Positions 1 through 8,597 of a stretch of 59,565 nt of DNA are shown in pieces (position 1 is the first letter of the stretch; each line of letters opens with the position of its first letter). Source of the DNA: Candidatus Methylacidithermus pantelleriae (GTDB taxonomy: Bacteria; Verrucomicrobiota; Verrucomicrobiia; Methylacidiphilales; Methylacidiphilaceae); assembly GCF_905250085.1 (NCBI RefSeq), contig NZ_CAJNOB010000056.1, positions 63,035 through 122,599 of the forward strand. The letters are read 5' to 3'. Position numbers and translations under genes: made by a program. Under the pieces are notes generated by a model, which worked only from the letters and a program-made list of their open reading frames with translations, searched no databases and was not told the origin of the DNA.

Positions 1-316
1 TTTCTGCCGTGCCAGGAAACTCTCCCAGTCTTTCCCTCTTGCCTTCCCCGTGCCCGGGGAGCGATCGGTTGCACCAGGAGCCGTCCCTTCAGGAGTTTTC
101 TCTTTTTCCCAAGAGGGCTGCTCTGAGGAGGCAGGTTTTACTTTCTGGGCCCCCTTGTGCTCGGACGACACCCGCCGGGGTTCCTTGGATTTGCCCGCTT
201 CACCTTTCTTCTGGGCCTTGGTGTTCTCCTTGGACCCAGAAGACGGTGCGGCTTTTTCCGGGTCTTTTACCGTGGGTTGCTTTCCCTTTTTCTTCTGGCT
301 TTCTTTGTTGCCCATA
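1..316 (-). CDS. Partial protein with Lys/Glu-rich low-complexity N-terminus, unknown function
   Basis: An open frame starts at an ATG at 316 on the minus strand and runs off the left edge of the window without a stop, giving about 105 codons. The visible part begins MGNKESQKKKGKQP and is a charged tract rich in Lys, Glu, Ser, Pro and Gly with no predicted membrane segment. It becomes less biased near the edge (DWESFLARQK), which may be where the folded domain starts. It diverges from treY, leaving about 190 bases for two promoters. I do not recognise the family. Such tails occur on RNA-binding or ribosome-associated proteins, but nothing here proves that. Whether it is really a gene depends on the sequence to the left. 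Confidence 0.45.
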
Positions 317-505
317 GTAGATCGCCGGAATATCGTCTCACCCTAGATTCTTGCCAAGTAAAAATGGCAGCCTTCCTTGGAGCTGCAACTCCCAGGTGAA
401 TCGCTTGGATCGGGTTGGTTATGAGAGACCTAGCAAGAACATTTCGCTGCACCGGTTCGGGAGAGACCCAGGCCGAGTTGCCAGGAGGAGAGGAAGACCC
501 TAGCA

Positions 506-3295
506 ATGAATGTTCCTCTGGCCACCTACCGCCTCCAGCTCCACAAAGAGTTTTCGTTTCGCAGCGTGGAGGCGATCCTTCCTTATTTGCAGGAACTTGG
601 GATTTCCCACGTTTACGCGTCCCCCGTGACCCGAGCTCGCCCGGGGAGCTCCCACGGATATGATTGTGTCGACCCCTCTACGATCCATCCGGAACTGGGA
701 ACGCCAGAGCAGTTTGAAGAGCTTCTAGCCAAGGTATGCAAACGATCCATGGGGTGGTTGCAGGATATCGTGCCCAATCACATGGCTTTTCACATCGAAA
801 ACCCGATGCTAGCCGACGTTTTGGAAAATGGCCCGTTTTCGGAGTACTACCACTTTTTTGACATTGAGTGGAATCATCCCTACCCCAGTCTTAAGGGGCG
901 GCTTTTAGCCCCCTTTCTTTCCAGCTACTACGGCCAGGCACTTAGCTGCGGGGAAATTCAGCTCCAGTTTCAAGACGGGGCCTTCTATGTGGCCTATCAT
1001 GGGCTTAAGTTTCCCTTGCGGATCGAAAGTTATGCCACGGTGCTCGGTCATTGCCTCCCGGCCATTCGACAGCGTCTGGGTGCCCAGCATCTGGATCACC
1101 TGAAGTTTCTTGGGGTTCTTTATACGATTCGCAATCTTTCCAGTGCGGAAAGCCCGAGTGAGCGCAAGGATCAGGTCCGCTTTGTCAAGCAGATGCTCCG
1201 GGAGCTCGTTCGCGGCAACCGGGATATCCGAGCTTCCTTGGAAGCCACCCTGCGCACATTCAACGGTGACGTGACCAATCCTAGCTCCTTCCAGCTCCTG
1301 GATCGTCTTTTGAGCGAGCAATACTTCCGACTCTCCCTCTGGAAGGTAGCAACCGAGGAGATCAACTACCGGAGGTTCTTTACGGTCAATGACTTGATTG
1401 CCGTTCGTTCGGAGAATCCGGAAGTTTTCGAACGAACCCATGGTTTCCTTCTCGAGCTGGTGCGCAAGGGGTGGATTAGTGGGTTACGAATCGATCATAT
1501 TGACGGCCTGTACGACCCCACGGCCTATCTGAATCGGCTGCGCAGTTCGGTCCCGGAAGCCTATCTTCTGGTTGAAAAAATTGTCGATGCCGTGGAAGAG
1601 ACCCTTCCGGAAAACTGGCCGGTGGAAGGGACCACCGGGTATGACTTTCTGGGAATGGTGACCGGGCTTTTTTGCGACCGCAACTCGCTGGGTCGAATGG
1701 ATCGGCTGTTTCGGGATTTTGCTGCCGTCGAAGATGAACCTGAGGAACTGGTCCGAGAAGAAAAGCGCTTTGTTGTCCAAGAACAGCTGGCGGGCGATCT
1801 CGACCGGGTAGCTCTGGCGGTGCACGGGCTCTGTGCTCGACTCTGGTTTGGCCCTGACGTTACCCTCAATGGCTTGCGACGGGCGTTGGCTGAGGTTGTC
1901 GCCTGCCTTCCTGTCTATCGCACCTATGTCACTCAGGAAGGACCGAGTGCTCAGGATCGGCGTTTTATCGAACAAGCCATTAGCCAAGCTTGTGCCAGCC
2001 AGCCAGAACTTCTCAATGAGCTTGGGTTTATCCGTCAGCTCCTTCTTTTAGAGTTGCCTCATCCTTTGCCTGAAGAGGACAAGGCAGAATTGGCCGATTG
2101 CATTGCCCGTTTCCAGCAAATTTCAGGCCCAGCGATGGCGAAGGGGTTCGAGGACTGTTTCTTTTATATCTACAACCGGCTTTTGTCGTTGAACGAAGTG
2201 GGGTGCAACCCGATCCGATTCGGGGTTTTACCCGATGAGTTTCACACCTTTCTTCAAAAGAGGGCCATGCGATGGCCCTACAGTTTGAACGCGACTTCGA
2301 CTCACGACACCAAGCGGGGAGAAGATGCTCGCGCCCGGCTGAATGTCCTTTCCGAGCTGGCTGAGGAGTGGGAAAGCCATGTTTGGGAGTGGAGACGACT
2401 CAATGAGCCCAAGAAACGGGACATTGGGGGTGTCTGGGCCCCCGATCCCAATATGGAGTATTTCCTCTACCAGAGTCTGGTCGCTTCCTTCCCCTGGGAT
2501 CTAGAAACGCTTCCCTCTTTCCGGCAACGGGTAAGTAGCTTTGTGGTCAAGGCGTGCCGGGAAGCCAAGACGTTTTCTACCTGGCACAACCCTCACCTTT
2601 CTTACGAGGAGGCTTGCGTGGGTTTCGCCACAGACATTCTCAACCCTGAGCTGAGCCCGGAGTTTTGGAAAAGTTTTCTTCCGTTTGTCCGCCGGGTCGC
2701 TCATTACGGCGCGATCCATTCCCTGGCTCAAACCGCATTGAAACTTTTTGCACCAGGGGTACCGGATTTTTACCAAGGGAGCGAATTATGGGACCTTTCC
2801 TTTGTGGATCCCGATAATCGCCGCCGGGTGGATTTTGACCTACGGAAACGATTGTTGCGGCAGGTACGGGAGGCGGCCGGAAACACCGAGCATCTTTCCC
2901 AAATCCTATCGAATCCGAAGGACGGGCGGATCAAACTTTACGTCATCTATCACGGGCTTCGAGTTCGAAAAGAATACCGGGATGTCATGGAAAAAGGCGA
3001 TTATATCCCCATGACATTTCGAGGTTCCCGCAGGGACCATGTCTTTGGATTTATCCGGCGATTCGCTGCTCGATGGGTAATGGTGGTTGTCCCCAGGTTT
3101 AGCACCGCTCTGGTGGAAGAAGGGATGTGGCCTGTGGGGGAAACGGTGTGGAGCGACACGTATGCAGTCTTACCTGCAGATGCGCCCCCTCACTGGAACA
3201 GCGGTCTAACCGTCGAAAAGTGTGTATGGAAGGATCAAGCCCCCGTTGGGCAAATGCTGGGTCAGTTCCCGGTGGGGGTTTGGACTTCGGGATGA
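506..3295 (+). CDS. treY: Malto-oligosyltrehalose synthase (TreY), GH13
   Basis: TreY rearranges the reducing-end alpha-1,4 bond of a malto-oligosaccharide into an alpha,alpha-1,1 bond. This makes maltooligosyltrehalose, which TreZ then cleaves to trehalose. The 929-residue product is a little longer than many TreY proteins. It has the family N-terminus (PLATYRLQLHKEF), the substrate loop QDIVPNHMAF, the nucleophile region LRIDHIDGLYDP, the acid/base region LLVEKIV, the TSTHDTKRGEDARAR motif holding the third carboxylate, and the conserved C-terminal stretch GVPDFYQGSELWDLSF. The ATG follows a GGAGAGGAAG-like ribosome site. No treZ is next to it. A partial gene diverges upstream and a dead IS607-family element lies downstream. 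It is functionally linked to treS-mak and glgB about 13 kb away. Long antisense frames inside it look like codon shadows. Confidence 0.95.
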   Translation: MNVPLATYRLQLHKEFSFRSVEAILPYLQELGISHVYASPVTRARPGSSHGYDCVDPSTIHPELGTPEQFEELLAKVCKRSMGWLQDIVPNHMAFHIENPMLADVLENGPFSEYYHFFDIEWNHPYPSLKGRLLAPFLSSYYGQALSCGEIQLQFQDGAFYVAYHGLKFPLRIESYATVLGHCLPAIRQRLGAQHLDHLKFLGVLYTIRNLSSAESPSERKDQVRFVKQMLRELVRGNRDIRASLEATLRTFNGDVTNPSSFQLLDRLLSEQYFRLSLWKVATEEINYRRFFTVNDLIAVRSENPEVFERTHGFLLELVRKGWISGLRIDHIDGLYDPTAYLNRLRSSVPEAYLLVEKIVDAVEETLPENWPVEGTTGYDFLGMVTGLFCDRNSLGRMDRLFRDFAAVEDEPEELVREEKRFVVQEQLAGDLDRVALAVHGLCARLWFGPDVTLNGLRRALAEVVACLPVYRTYVTQEGPSAQDRRFIEQAISQACASQPELLNELGFIRQLLLLELPHPLPEEDKAELADCIARFQQISGPAMAKGFEDCFFYIYNRLLSLNEVGCNPIRFGVLPDEFHTFLQKRAMRWPYSLNATSTHDTKRGEDARARLNVLSELAEEWESHVWEWRRLNEPKKRDIGGVWAPDPNMEYFLYQSLVASFPWDLETLPSFRQRVSSFVVKACREAKTFSTWHNPHLSYEEACVGFATDILNPELSPEFWKSFLPFVRRVAHYGAIHSLAQTALKLFAPGVPDFYQGSELWDLSFVDPDNRRRVDFDLRKRLLRQVREAAGNTEHLSQILSNPKDGRIKLYVIYHGLRVRKEYRDVMEKGDYIPMTFRGSRRDHVFGFIRRFAARWVMVVVPRFSTALVEEGMWPVGETVWSDTYAVLPADAPPHWNSGLTVEKCVWKDQAPVGQMLGQFPVGVWTSG

Positions 3296-3423
3296 GCGTT
3301 TGGGGTTTCTTCTGGAAGAAGCGATGGGAGCGGGGGGCTATTCCGAAAGCACTCCCAAACTGCGGATTGATTTGTGGAAGGCTGGCTGCCAATAGGCTGT
3401 AAGATCCTGATTGAGTGATCGAA

Positions 3424-3905
3424 CTGGGACCAAGCGAATGGTATGAGCTTTACGACTGGTCCGTAGCGGTGGAATGTAGGAAGCTCTCGGGGCCTGCCTG
3501 TGAGACGCCCATGAGGCCGAATAGGGGTTGACGAGCCCGGGGCAGAAGCAAGGCGTGAGGCGGTACTGCATGCCCGGGTTCTTTGGAGGATCACAACACC
3601 GATCGCCACCGCCAGGTGACGCGGCTTGCAGCATGGGCTTCCTTTAAGAAAGGGGTCAAGACCGAAGAGGTCTCAATCGCCCTTAGAGGGAAGGGATCTT
3701 GGTACTGCGATCGCCCGTATGGAAGACCATCCTTGTTAGAGGAGTGGGGAGAGACTCGCGCGGTTGGGGTCGGAGCCCATCGAGGCTGCGTTTGCTTCGA
3801 CGCGAAGGGGGCTGATCGTGAGGAAGCTGGCAAAGGTGAAAAAGGACCGGGTGCTGGACGTGATCCACGTCCTGCCGAGCCTCTGCATCCGGCCCTACGG
3901 ATGCT
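3424..3905 (+). pseudogene. tnpA: IS607-type serine recombinase tnpA remnant (element E)
   Basis: Pieces of an IS607 TnpA appear in order. The MerR-like helix-turn-helix region survives as GMSFTTGP, a stop, RWNV, then GLPV. VDEPGAEARREAVLHARV leads into the catalytic serine segment. In the next frame EDHNTDRHRQVTRLAAWAS and VKTEEVSIALRG match the region after the catalytic serine (usual form DLDRQVARLAAWAS...EVGSGLNG). LRSPVWKTILV and EPIEAAFAS follow, and DRVLDVIHVLPSLCIRPYG matches the usual DLVRDMVEVLTSFCARLYG ending. The frame breaks right at the RVSS position (the sequence reads GTTCTTTGG), and several later shifts exist. It is clearly non-functional. The family assignment rests on the ordered run of matches rather than on any single one. 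Confidence 0.65.
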
Positions 3906-3959
3906 AGCCGGTGCGGCGGCGTGGGGAAAAGACGGTCATTGGGGGGCTAGAGCTAGTCT

Positions 3960-5060
3960 CGTTCACCAGGTATTCCGATTTACGATCGATTCATCGCCTG
4001 GCGCTCAAGCGAGCCCTGGACACCCGCATGAGGGCCGAGAGTTTCGACTTCCACTGGAGGCTGGCTTTGGCCAAGGAGTGTCTGGATGCCTGGAAGTGGC
4101 GGAGGATGTGCAGGTGGTCTGGACGCTTGCCCGAGCTTCGCCGCGAGGGGAACCGGGCTACAGAGGGCCTTGCTCCCTGGTCGCCGGAGAATGCGAAGGG
4201 GACGAAATCGTTCGGACTTTGAGGGTCTGGCGGGCGGCCTCAAACCATGGGTCAGGCGGCCAAAAAGGGGAAGCGTAGCGGCCGCCGGGTGTGCGGGTAG
4301 ACCTCCCATGCTTGAATCGGAGGGGTCGAGACCAGGCCTCGTTGGGGTTCATCGCCCGTCCGGTCCGGACAGAGGATCAAAGCCGCGTTGTGCTGGCCAG
4401 GATCGGCTGGGTGAGGACGTACGAGCCGGCGACGGTGCTCTGGCAGCGGATCCGACCAGGGATGATCGGTCTATTCCGGGCTACGGTAAACCGGATGGGT
4501 GGACGGTGGGTAACGAGCTTTTCCTCTGAAAGGGAAAGCAAACTGGACTTACCCAGGTTTTTCCGAAGCTTGGGTTAGGGTTGATGCCGGGTTGCGGCAC
4601 CTGGCGGGGCTTTTGAGAGGAGAGCAGGGGTCAAACGGGTGGATGCTGGAGGAAGCCGCTCCAGAAGCTTTTCCGGCCGGAACGGGTGCTGGCGCAGGGG
4701 AAGTCAGGTAGCAGGAACCGGGAAAAGACCTAGGACGGGCTCGCCAGCCCTATACCTGCATCGGGCGGATCCGTCGGGATGCTCTGGACAAGTGAACCGG
4801 TGAGATCGTCCCCGCCAGCCGGATCATGGTTGCCCAGACTGTGAACGTGAACCGTATCCAGCGGAACCGGGGGCCGGGGTGGTGGAGGAAAGCCTCTGGG
4901 CTTGTTCTGGACCGAAGCAGCAACGCGGTACACAATCTTGTGGCACTTCTGGCTACTGGAGTCGGGGTGGACCGGAGAGCATAACGGCGGCGGACGGGAT
5001 GCAAGGCCTACTGCCTCCACCACAAAGCCCCGGAGGAAGCGGGAAGTGGGCGGCGGGCAT
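3960..5060 (+). pseudogene. tnpB: TnpB (IS605/IS607 OrfB type) remnant (element E)
   Basis: Frame-shifted pieces follow the usual order of an actinobacterial-type TnpB. These are FRFTIDSSPGAQ (N-terminal FRFALDPTPAQ), LALAKECLDA, LPELRREGNRA, LAPWSPENAKG, then RIGWVRTYEPATVLWQRI with ATVNRMGGRWVTSFSSE. A degraded RuvC-like start reads LRHLAGLLRGEQ. DALDK is followed after a stop by EIVPAGRIMVAQ, matching DALHK...GTIVVEDL. The zinc-ribbon end GLVLDRSSNAVHNL matches GLVLDRDLNAARNL. About 60 residues between the RNRG and GLVLDR segments, which normally include the first zinc-ribbon cysteines, appear to be deleted. Stops and frameshifts make it a pseudogene. The left and right limits are approximate. 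Confidence 0.65.
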
Positions 5061-5250
5061 GCTAGCTTGTACGATTCGTAAATCCGGTCGGTAACGGGCA
5101 GATGCCGGAAAGAGTTTTTTCTATGATCGTGCGTAACGGATCAAGAGGAAAAGGGAAGTGCTGTGCCGGAACCCCGAGCGGATTCGTAGAGGATTGATCA
5201 ACTTGGAGCAGCTAGATAAGACACCACCAAGCCACTCTCTGGAGGGAACT

Positions 5251-5463
5251 ATGGTAAATGTGGGACTTTTCTTTCGTCGCATTTTCCTTTTGGGACTTCT
5301 AGCTCTGGCCGCACTCAGTCAAAGTGGTTGTGCGACGTACTACTATTCTCCTCCCCCCTATCCCCGGTATGCGCGGCGTGTTTGGGTACCTGGACACTGG
5401 AGGTACCGGCCTCGATGGGGTGATTGGGTATGGGTTCCTGGTCACTGGGTATGGTACTACTAG
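5251..5463 (+). CDS. Small lipoprotein with WxxGxW repeats
   Basis: This 70-residue protein has a signal peptide (basic start, hydrophobic run IFLLGLLALAALSQ) and a lipobox-like SGC at about residue 26, so it is probably lipidated and envelope-bound. The mature part is tiny and aromatic: YYYSPPPYPRY, then two copies of WVPGHW separated by RYRPRWGDWV. This matches the YxWGxW/WxxGxW repeat families of small exported proteins, whose function is unknown. The internal ATG at 5251 was chosen over upstream starts because GGAGGG lies a few bases before it and the signal peptide begins there. It stands alone between a dead transposon and uppP on the other strand. Confidence 0.7.
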   Translation: MVNVGLFFRRIFLLGLLALAALSQSGCATYYYSPPPYPRYARRVWVPGHWRYRPRWGDWVWVPGHWVWYY

Positions 5464-5714
5464 TGTCGATGGATTCTCCGGGGTCCCATGGGAGACAGCT
5501 CGTGTTCCGCCATTGTTGAAACGGCAAAGGTGAGGAGCTTTGAGCTAGGCTTTGGCAGTGTACCTTTTCCCGTTCACAATGGTCACGACAGATCTGGTCC
5601 GAAAGCTGTTATGTCGGCGGACCCGTAAGGCCTAAGGGAAGCGATTGTGAAGCTACGTCCTGGCTTTACCCAGGGCGAGGATCAGGTTGCCTTTGTAGCT
5701 GTCCACCAGGTCTC

Positions 5715-6506
5715 CTAACCCCGGAGGACTAGCAAAAGAACCAAAGCAAGAGCGATTCGGTACCATGCAAAAGGAACAAAAGAGCGCGATCGAACATACG
5801 AGAGGAGCCATTTGACACTGACAAATCCGACGAGAGCCGAAACGAAAAATCCAAGGGCTAAGCAAGCCCAAGACTCGGCCGGAGCACGGTGGAAAAAGTG
5901 GGTTTCTGAGTCCAAGGAGTAAAGACTCGCCGCAGCCATGGTAGGGATCCCCAAAAGAAAGGAAAATTCGGTCGCTTCTAGGCGAGTTACCCCGAAATAC
6001 ACGGCTGTAAGAATGGTTGCCGCCGAGCGTGAAAGCCCTGGAAAGATTCCTGCGAAAACTTGAGCGATTCCCACCCATAGAGCGGTTGTCCAGCCGATAC
6101 CATCTTCGTGAACAGGGTTTCGCTGAAAACGGTGCTCCACAAGAAGGATCGCCAGGCTGCCTGCAAGGAGGGCAAGGATGATGGGCCAGAGTTCTGTGGG
6201 CAATTTCCAACCCATTTTCTTAACGAGGAGCCCCAAGACGCTTGTAGCAAGGAAAGCTACTCCAATTTTCCCGAGATAGGCCAGCCCCCGCCGAGAGCTG
6301 GATTGAGTAAAGAGGAGAGGAATTTCCTTTCGGTAAACAAGGACCACCGCCAAAACGGCGCCCAGTTGGATGATGATATTAAAAGCTTCGGAGTGCTGGC
6401 CCAGCCAGTGCTCGGCGATGAGCAGGTGAGCCGTGCTCGACACCGGGAGGAACTCGGTCAGTCCCTCAAGGACTCCGAGGAGGATGACGGCCCAATATGT
6501 TGCCAT
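5715..6506 (-). CDS. uppP: Undecaprenyl-diphosphatase (UppP/BacA)
   Basis: This integral membrane phosphatase recycles undecaprenyl diphosphate to the monophosphate carrier used for peptidoglycan and O-antigen export; it also gives bacitracin resistance. The 263-residue product has the family motifs: ExxxE in VLEGLTEFLPVSSTAH (residues about 12-27) and PGLSRSA at residues 156-162, in a background of about eight hydrophobic segments. The start at 6506 (MATYWAV) places the first helix at the N-terminus as in the family; a longer frame to 6590 adds a charged stretch not expected here. It ends about 250 bases from the small lipoprotein gene and is transcribed in the same direction as the ABC exporter genes upstream, but about 290 bases separate them. 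Confidence 0.93.
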   Translation of the reverse strand: MATYWAVILLGVLEGLTEFLPVSSTAHLLIAEHWLGQHSEAFNIIIQLGAVLAVVLVYRKEIPLLFTQSSSRRGLAYLGKIGVAFLATSVLGLLVKKMGWKLPTELWPIILALLAGSLAILLVEHRFQRNPVHEDGIGWTTALWVGIAQVFAGIFPGLSRSAATILTAVYFGVTRLEATEFSFLLGIPTMAAASLYSLDSETHFFHRAPAESWACLALGFFVSALVGFVSVKWLLSYVRSRSFVPFAWYRIALALVLLLVLRG

Positions 6507-6794
6507 GGGACTTTCTTTTTTGCCCGAATGGCTTTGTAGATCAAGAGCCAGATAACGTTGGCGTGCGATCCCTCGGGAAGAAAAGGCCACAATCCCTCTT
6601 TGGTGTCCTGCTCTCCAAACGCTGGATCGATGAGGCAGAAGGAAACCCTACCCTACGGTCACACACAAGAGGCCTGAATGGGGGTGAAGATTGGAGGTAC
6701 CCAACGGTTACTTGAGCGATGGCCCTTGTGAGAGGGGCATTCCCAAAAAAATGGCTTTTTGGTTTTTCCAAAACAAAAACGAGCGCTTTTCGGG

Positions 6795-8597
6795 TTATTT
6801 CCCCCTGCCACAAAAACTCTCGTACAGGGAGCGATATCGTCCTTCCCGCTGGACTAACTCCTTGTGGGTTCCTTTTTCCACCAATAGCCCCCGCTCTAAC
6901 ACCCAGATTTCGTCCACCCAGTTTACCGACGACAATCGGTGGGAGACTATGAGTGTCGTCTTCCCAAGGGAGAGCTTTTGGAAGGCTCTTTGAACCATTT
7001 CTTCTGTTCGCGAATCCAGTGAAGCGGTTGCCTCATCGAGGATCAGTATCTTGGGGTTGGCTAAAAACGCCCAAAGCAGAGCTAAAATCTCTTTCTGACC
7101 ACTGGTAAGGGCTGACCCGGCCGGGCCCACCTCCGTGAGATACCCGCAGGGCAATTCTTCGAACCATTCTTCAACCCCCAATTCCTTGGCTGCGCGTTGG
7201 ACTTCCTTGAGAGAAGCTCTTGGCTTGACCCACCGGAGGTTATCGAGAACGGTGCCACTAAAGACAAACGATTCTTGGGGAATCCAAACCATCTTTTTTC
7301 GCAGTTGCTGGATTCGCCAGCTTCGCAAGTCTTCCCCGTCGATCTCGATCCGGCCTCGTTGCGGTTCATAGAATCCCAGAAGGAGTGCGGCAAGCGTGCT
7401 TTTTCCCGAGCCGGTGGGGCCTACCAGGGCCACTCTTTTCCCTGGTTCAATGTGAGCAGAGATTCCTTGGAGGACCCAAGTGTGTTCGGGGGTGGAAGGG
7501 TAGCGAAAAAAGACATCTTGAAAAATAATCTCTCCTCGGATGGGCAACGTGGAACGCCTGGCAGGCGACCGCCTTTGCCCGTGGACCGGTTGCAAGAGTT
7601 GCCAGGCGCGTTCCGCATGGATCAAGGCGGCCAGAAGGGAAAAAGACAACTCGCCTAGAGATCGGATTGGCCCGACAAGGATACCGAGATACAAAAGGAG
7701 GGCCGTGAGTTCTCCAATCGTCAGTTTGTTTCGCCAAACCAGATAGGCTCCGTATCCCAAAAGGGTGGCATGGGCCATCCCTGCAAGAATCCCTAAGCCG
7801 AAAAGATAGGTCTGCTGAAGGCACCGGGACCTCACGGCTTGCCGAACCCAGCGCGCGTGTTGCTTTTCAAGCCGAAGAAGACTGCGATTTTCTCCAGCCA
7901 ACGCCTGGACAAGGGGAGCCAAACGAATCGCTTCTGCGAATCCTGCCGCAAGCTTGGAAGATTCTGCGGCCAGTTGTTCTTGAGCCAGGAGGCTTTTTCG
8001 AGGCAGAAGGATGCTCATACCGATGGCAGCCCCTAGAAAAAGACCAAGGAGTCCAAGAAGGCGAAGATCTCGCCATGCCATTATCAACCCCACCCATACA
8101 AGAAGCGTTACGCTTGCCATGGCTTTTCCTATTCCCCAGGATAGGAAGGGTTCGATCCGGTCTAGCTCGCAAGAAAGCCGAGCCACCAAGCTTCCCGTCG
8201 GCAGAGACTCGAAAAACTCCAGAGGCAACCCCAGCACGCGAGAAAAGAGGCGTTGTCGGAGCCGGGCAATCGCTCTCTGGCCGGCCCGGACACCGCTTGC
8301 CATTTCTCCCGCCCGAAAGAATGAAAAACCAAAAAGGCTTCCCACAGAAAGAACGAGGATGGGTCCAAAAGCCTGAAGGGAAGGGCAACCGGCTCGGTTT
8401 TGACCGATCCACTGATCGACGCCTTTTTCTACGCAGATGGGGAAAAGAAAGGCGCAGATTCCCTGGCCGAGACTACAGAGGCCCGCTAGAAAAGAAAGTT
8501 TCCAATAGGGTCGCAAAAGGGAAAGGAGCCGGGCCAGTCTCTGCAAGGACTGGACACGTTTTTGCCGAGGTTGAGGCAAAGCCCATGCGGAGATCAT
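6795..8597 (-). CDS. ABC exporter half-transporter, catalytic-site subunit of a heterodimer
   Basis: This is a type I ABC exporter half (about 600 residues) with an N-terminal six-helix membrane domain (about 40-330) and a C-terminal ATPase domain (about 360-600). The ATPase has Walker A GPTGSGKST, Q-loop IPQESF, Walker B with catalytic glutamate LILDEATASLD, and an H-loop histidine (IVSHRLSS). Its signature motif is LTSGQ instead of LSGGQ. The start is set at 8597 because the ATG overlaps the stop of the upstream gene (ATGA), which indicates translational coupling; the frame stays open to 8762. With its partner (8594-10327) it should form a heterodimer in which this subunit supplies the competent Walker A/B. 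The substrate (lipid, peptide or drug) cannot be read from the sequence. Confidence 0.9.
   Translation of the reverse strand: MISAWALPQPRQKRVQSLQRLARLLSLLRPYWKLSFLAGLCSLGQGICAFLFPICVEKGVDQWIGQNRAGCPSLQAFGPILVLSVGSLFGFSFFRAGEMASGVRAGQRAIARLRQRLFSRVLGLPLEFFESLPTGSLVARLSCELDRIEPFLSWGIGKAMASVTLLVWVGLIMAWRDLRLLGLLGLFLGAAIGMSILLPRKSLLAQEQLAAESSKLAAGFAEAIRLAPLVQALAGENRSLLRLEKQHARWVRQAVRSRCLQQTYLFGLGILAGMAHATLLGYGAYLVWRNKLTIGELTALLLYLGILVGPIRSLGELSFSLLAALIHAERAWQLLQPVHGQRRSPARRSTLPIRGEIIFQDVFFRYPSTPEHTWVLQGISAHIEPGKRVALVGPTGSGKSTLAALLLGFYEPQRGRIEIDGEDLRSWRIQQLRKKMVWIPQESFVFSGTVLDNLRWVKPRASLKEVQRAAKELGVEEWFEELPCGYLTEVGPAGSALTSGQKEILALLWAFLANPKILILDEATASLDSRTEEMVQRAFQKLSLGKTTLIVSHRLSSVNWVDEIWVLERGLLVEKGTHKELVQREGRYRSLYESFCGRGK

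Larger units (their letters stand above)
3410..5100 (+). mobile_element. Degenerate IS607-family element with actinobacterial-type TnpB (element E)
   Basis: This gene-free stretch holds the remains of a two-gene transposon: a serine recombinase (tnpA, about 3424-3905) followed by an RNA-guided-nuclease-like gene (tnpB, about 3960-5060). Both can be followed only by switching reading frame several times, and both contain stops. Ends cannot be placed precisely because IS607 elements lack terminal inverted repeats and no second copy of this subtype is in the window. It is a different subfamily from copies A-D: its TnpB resembles the IS605/IS607 OrfB type with a C-terminal zinc ribbon. It sits between treY and a small lipoprotein gene and seems not to interrupt either. 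Confidence 0.7.

Noticed and set aside
905-1441. 178-residue minus-strand frame inside treY
   Set aside because: It lies antisense to a clearly conserved gene and has no motif; it is a codon-composition shadow.
3583-4278. 231-residue frame read as one gene
   Set aside because: Only part of it matches TnpA and part TnpB in one frame each; the matches continue in other frames, so it is a decayed transposon, not a gene.
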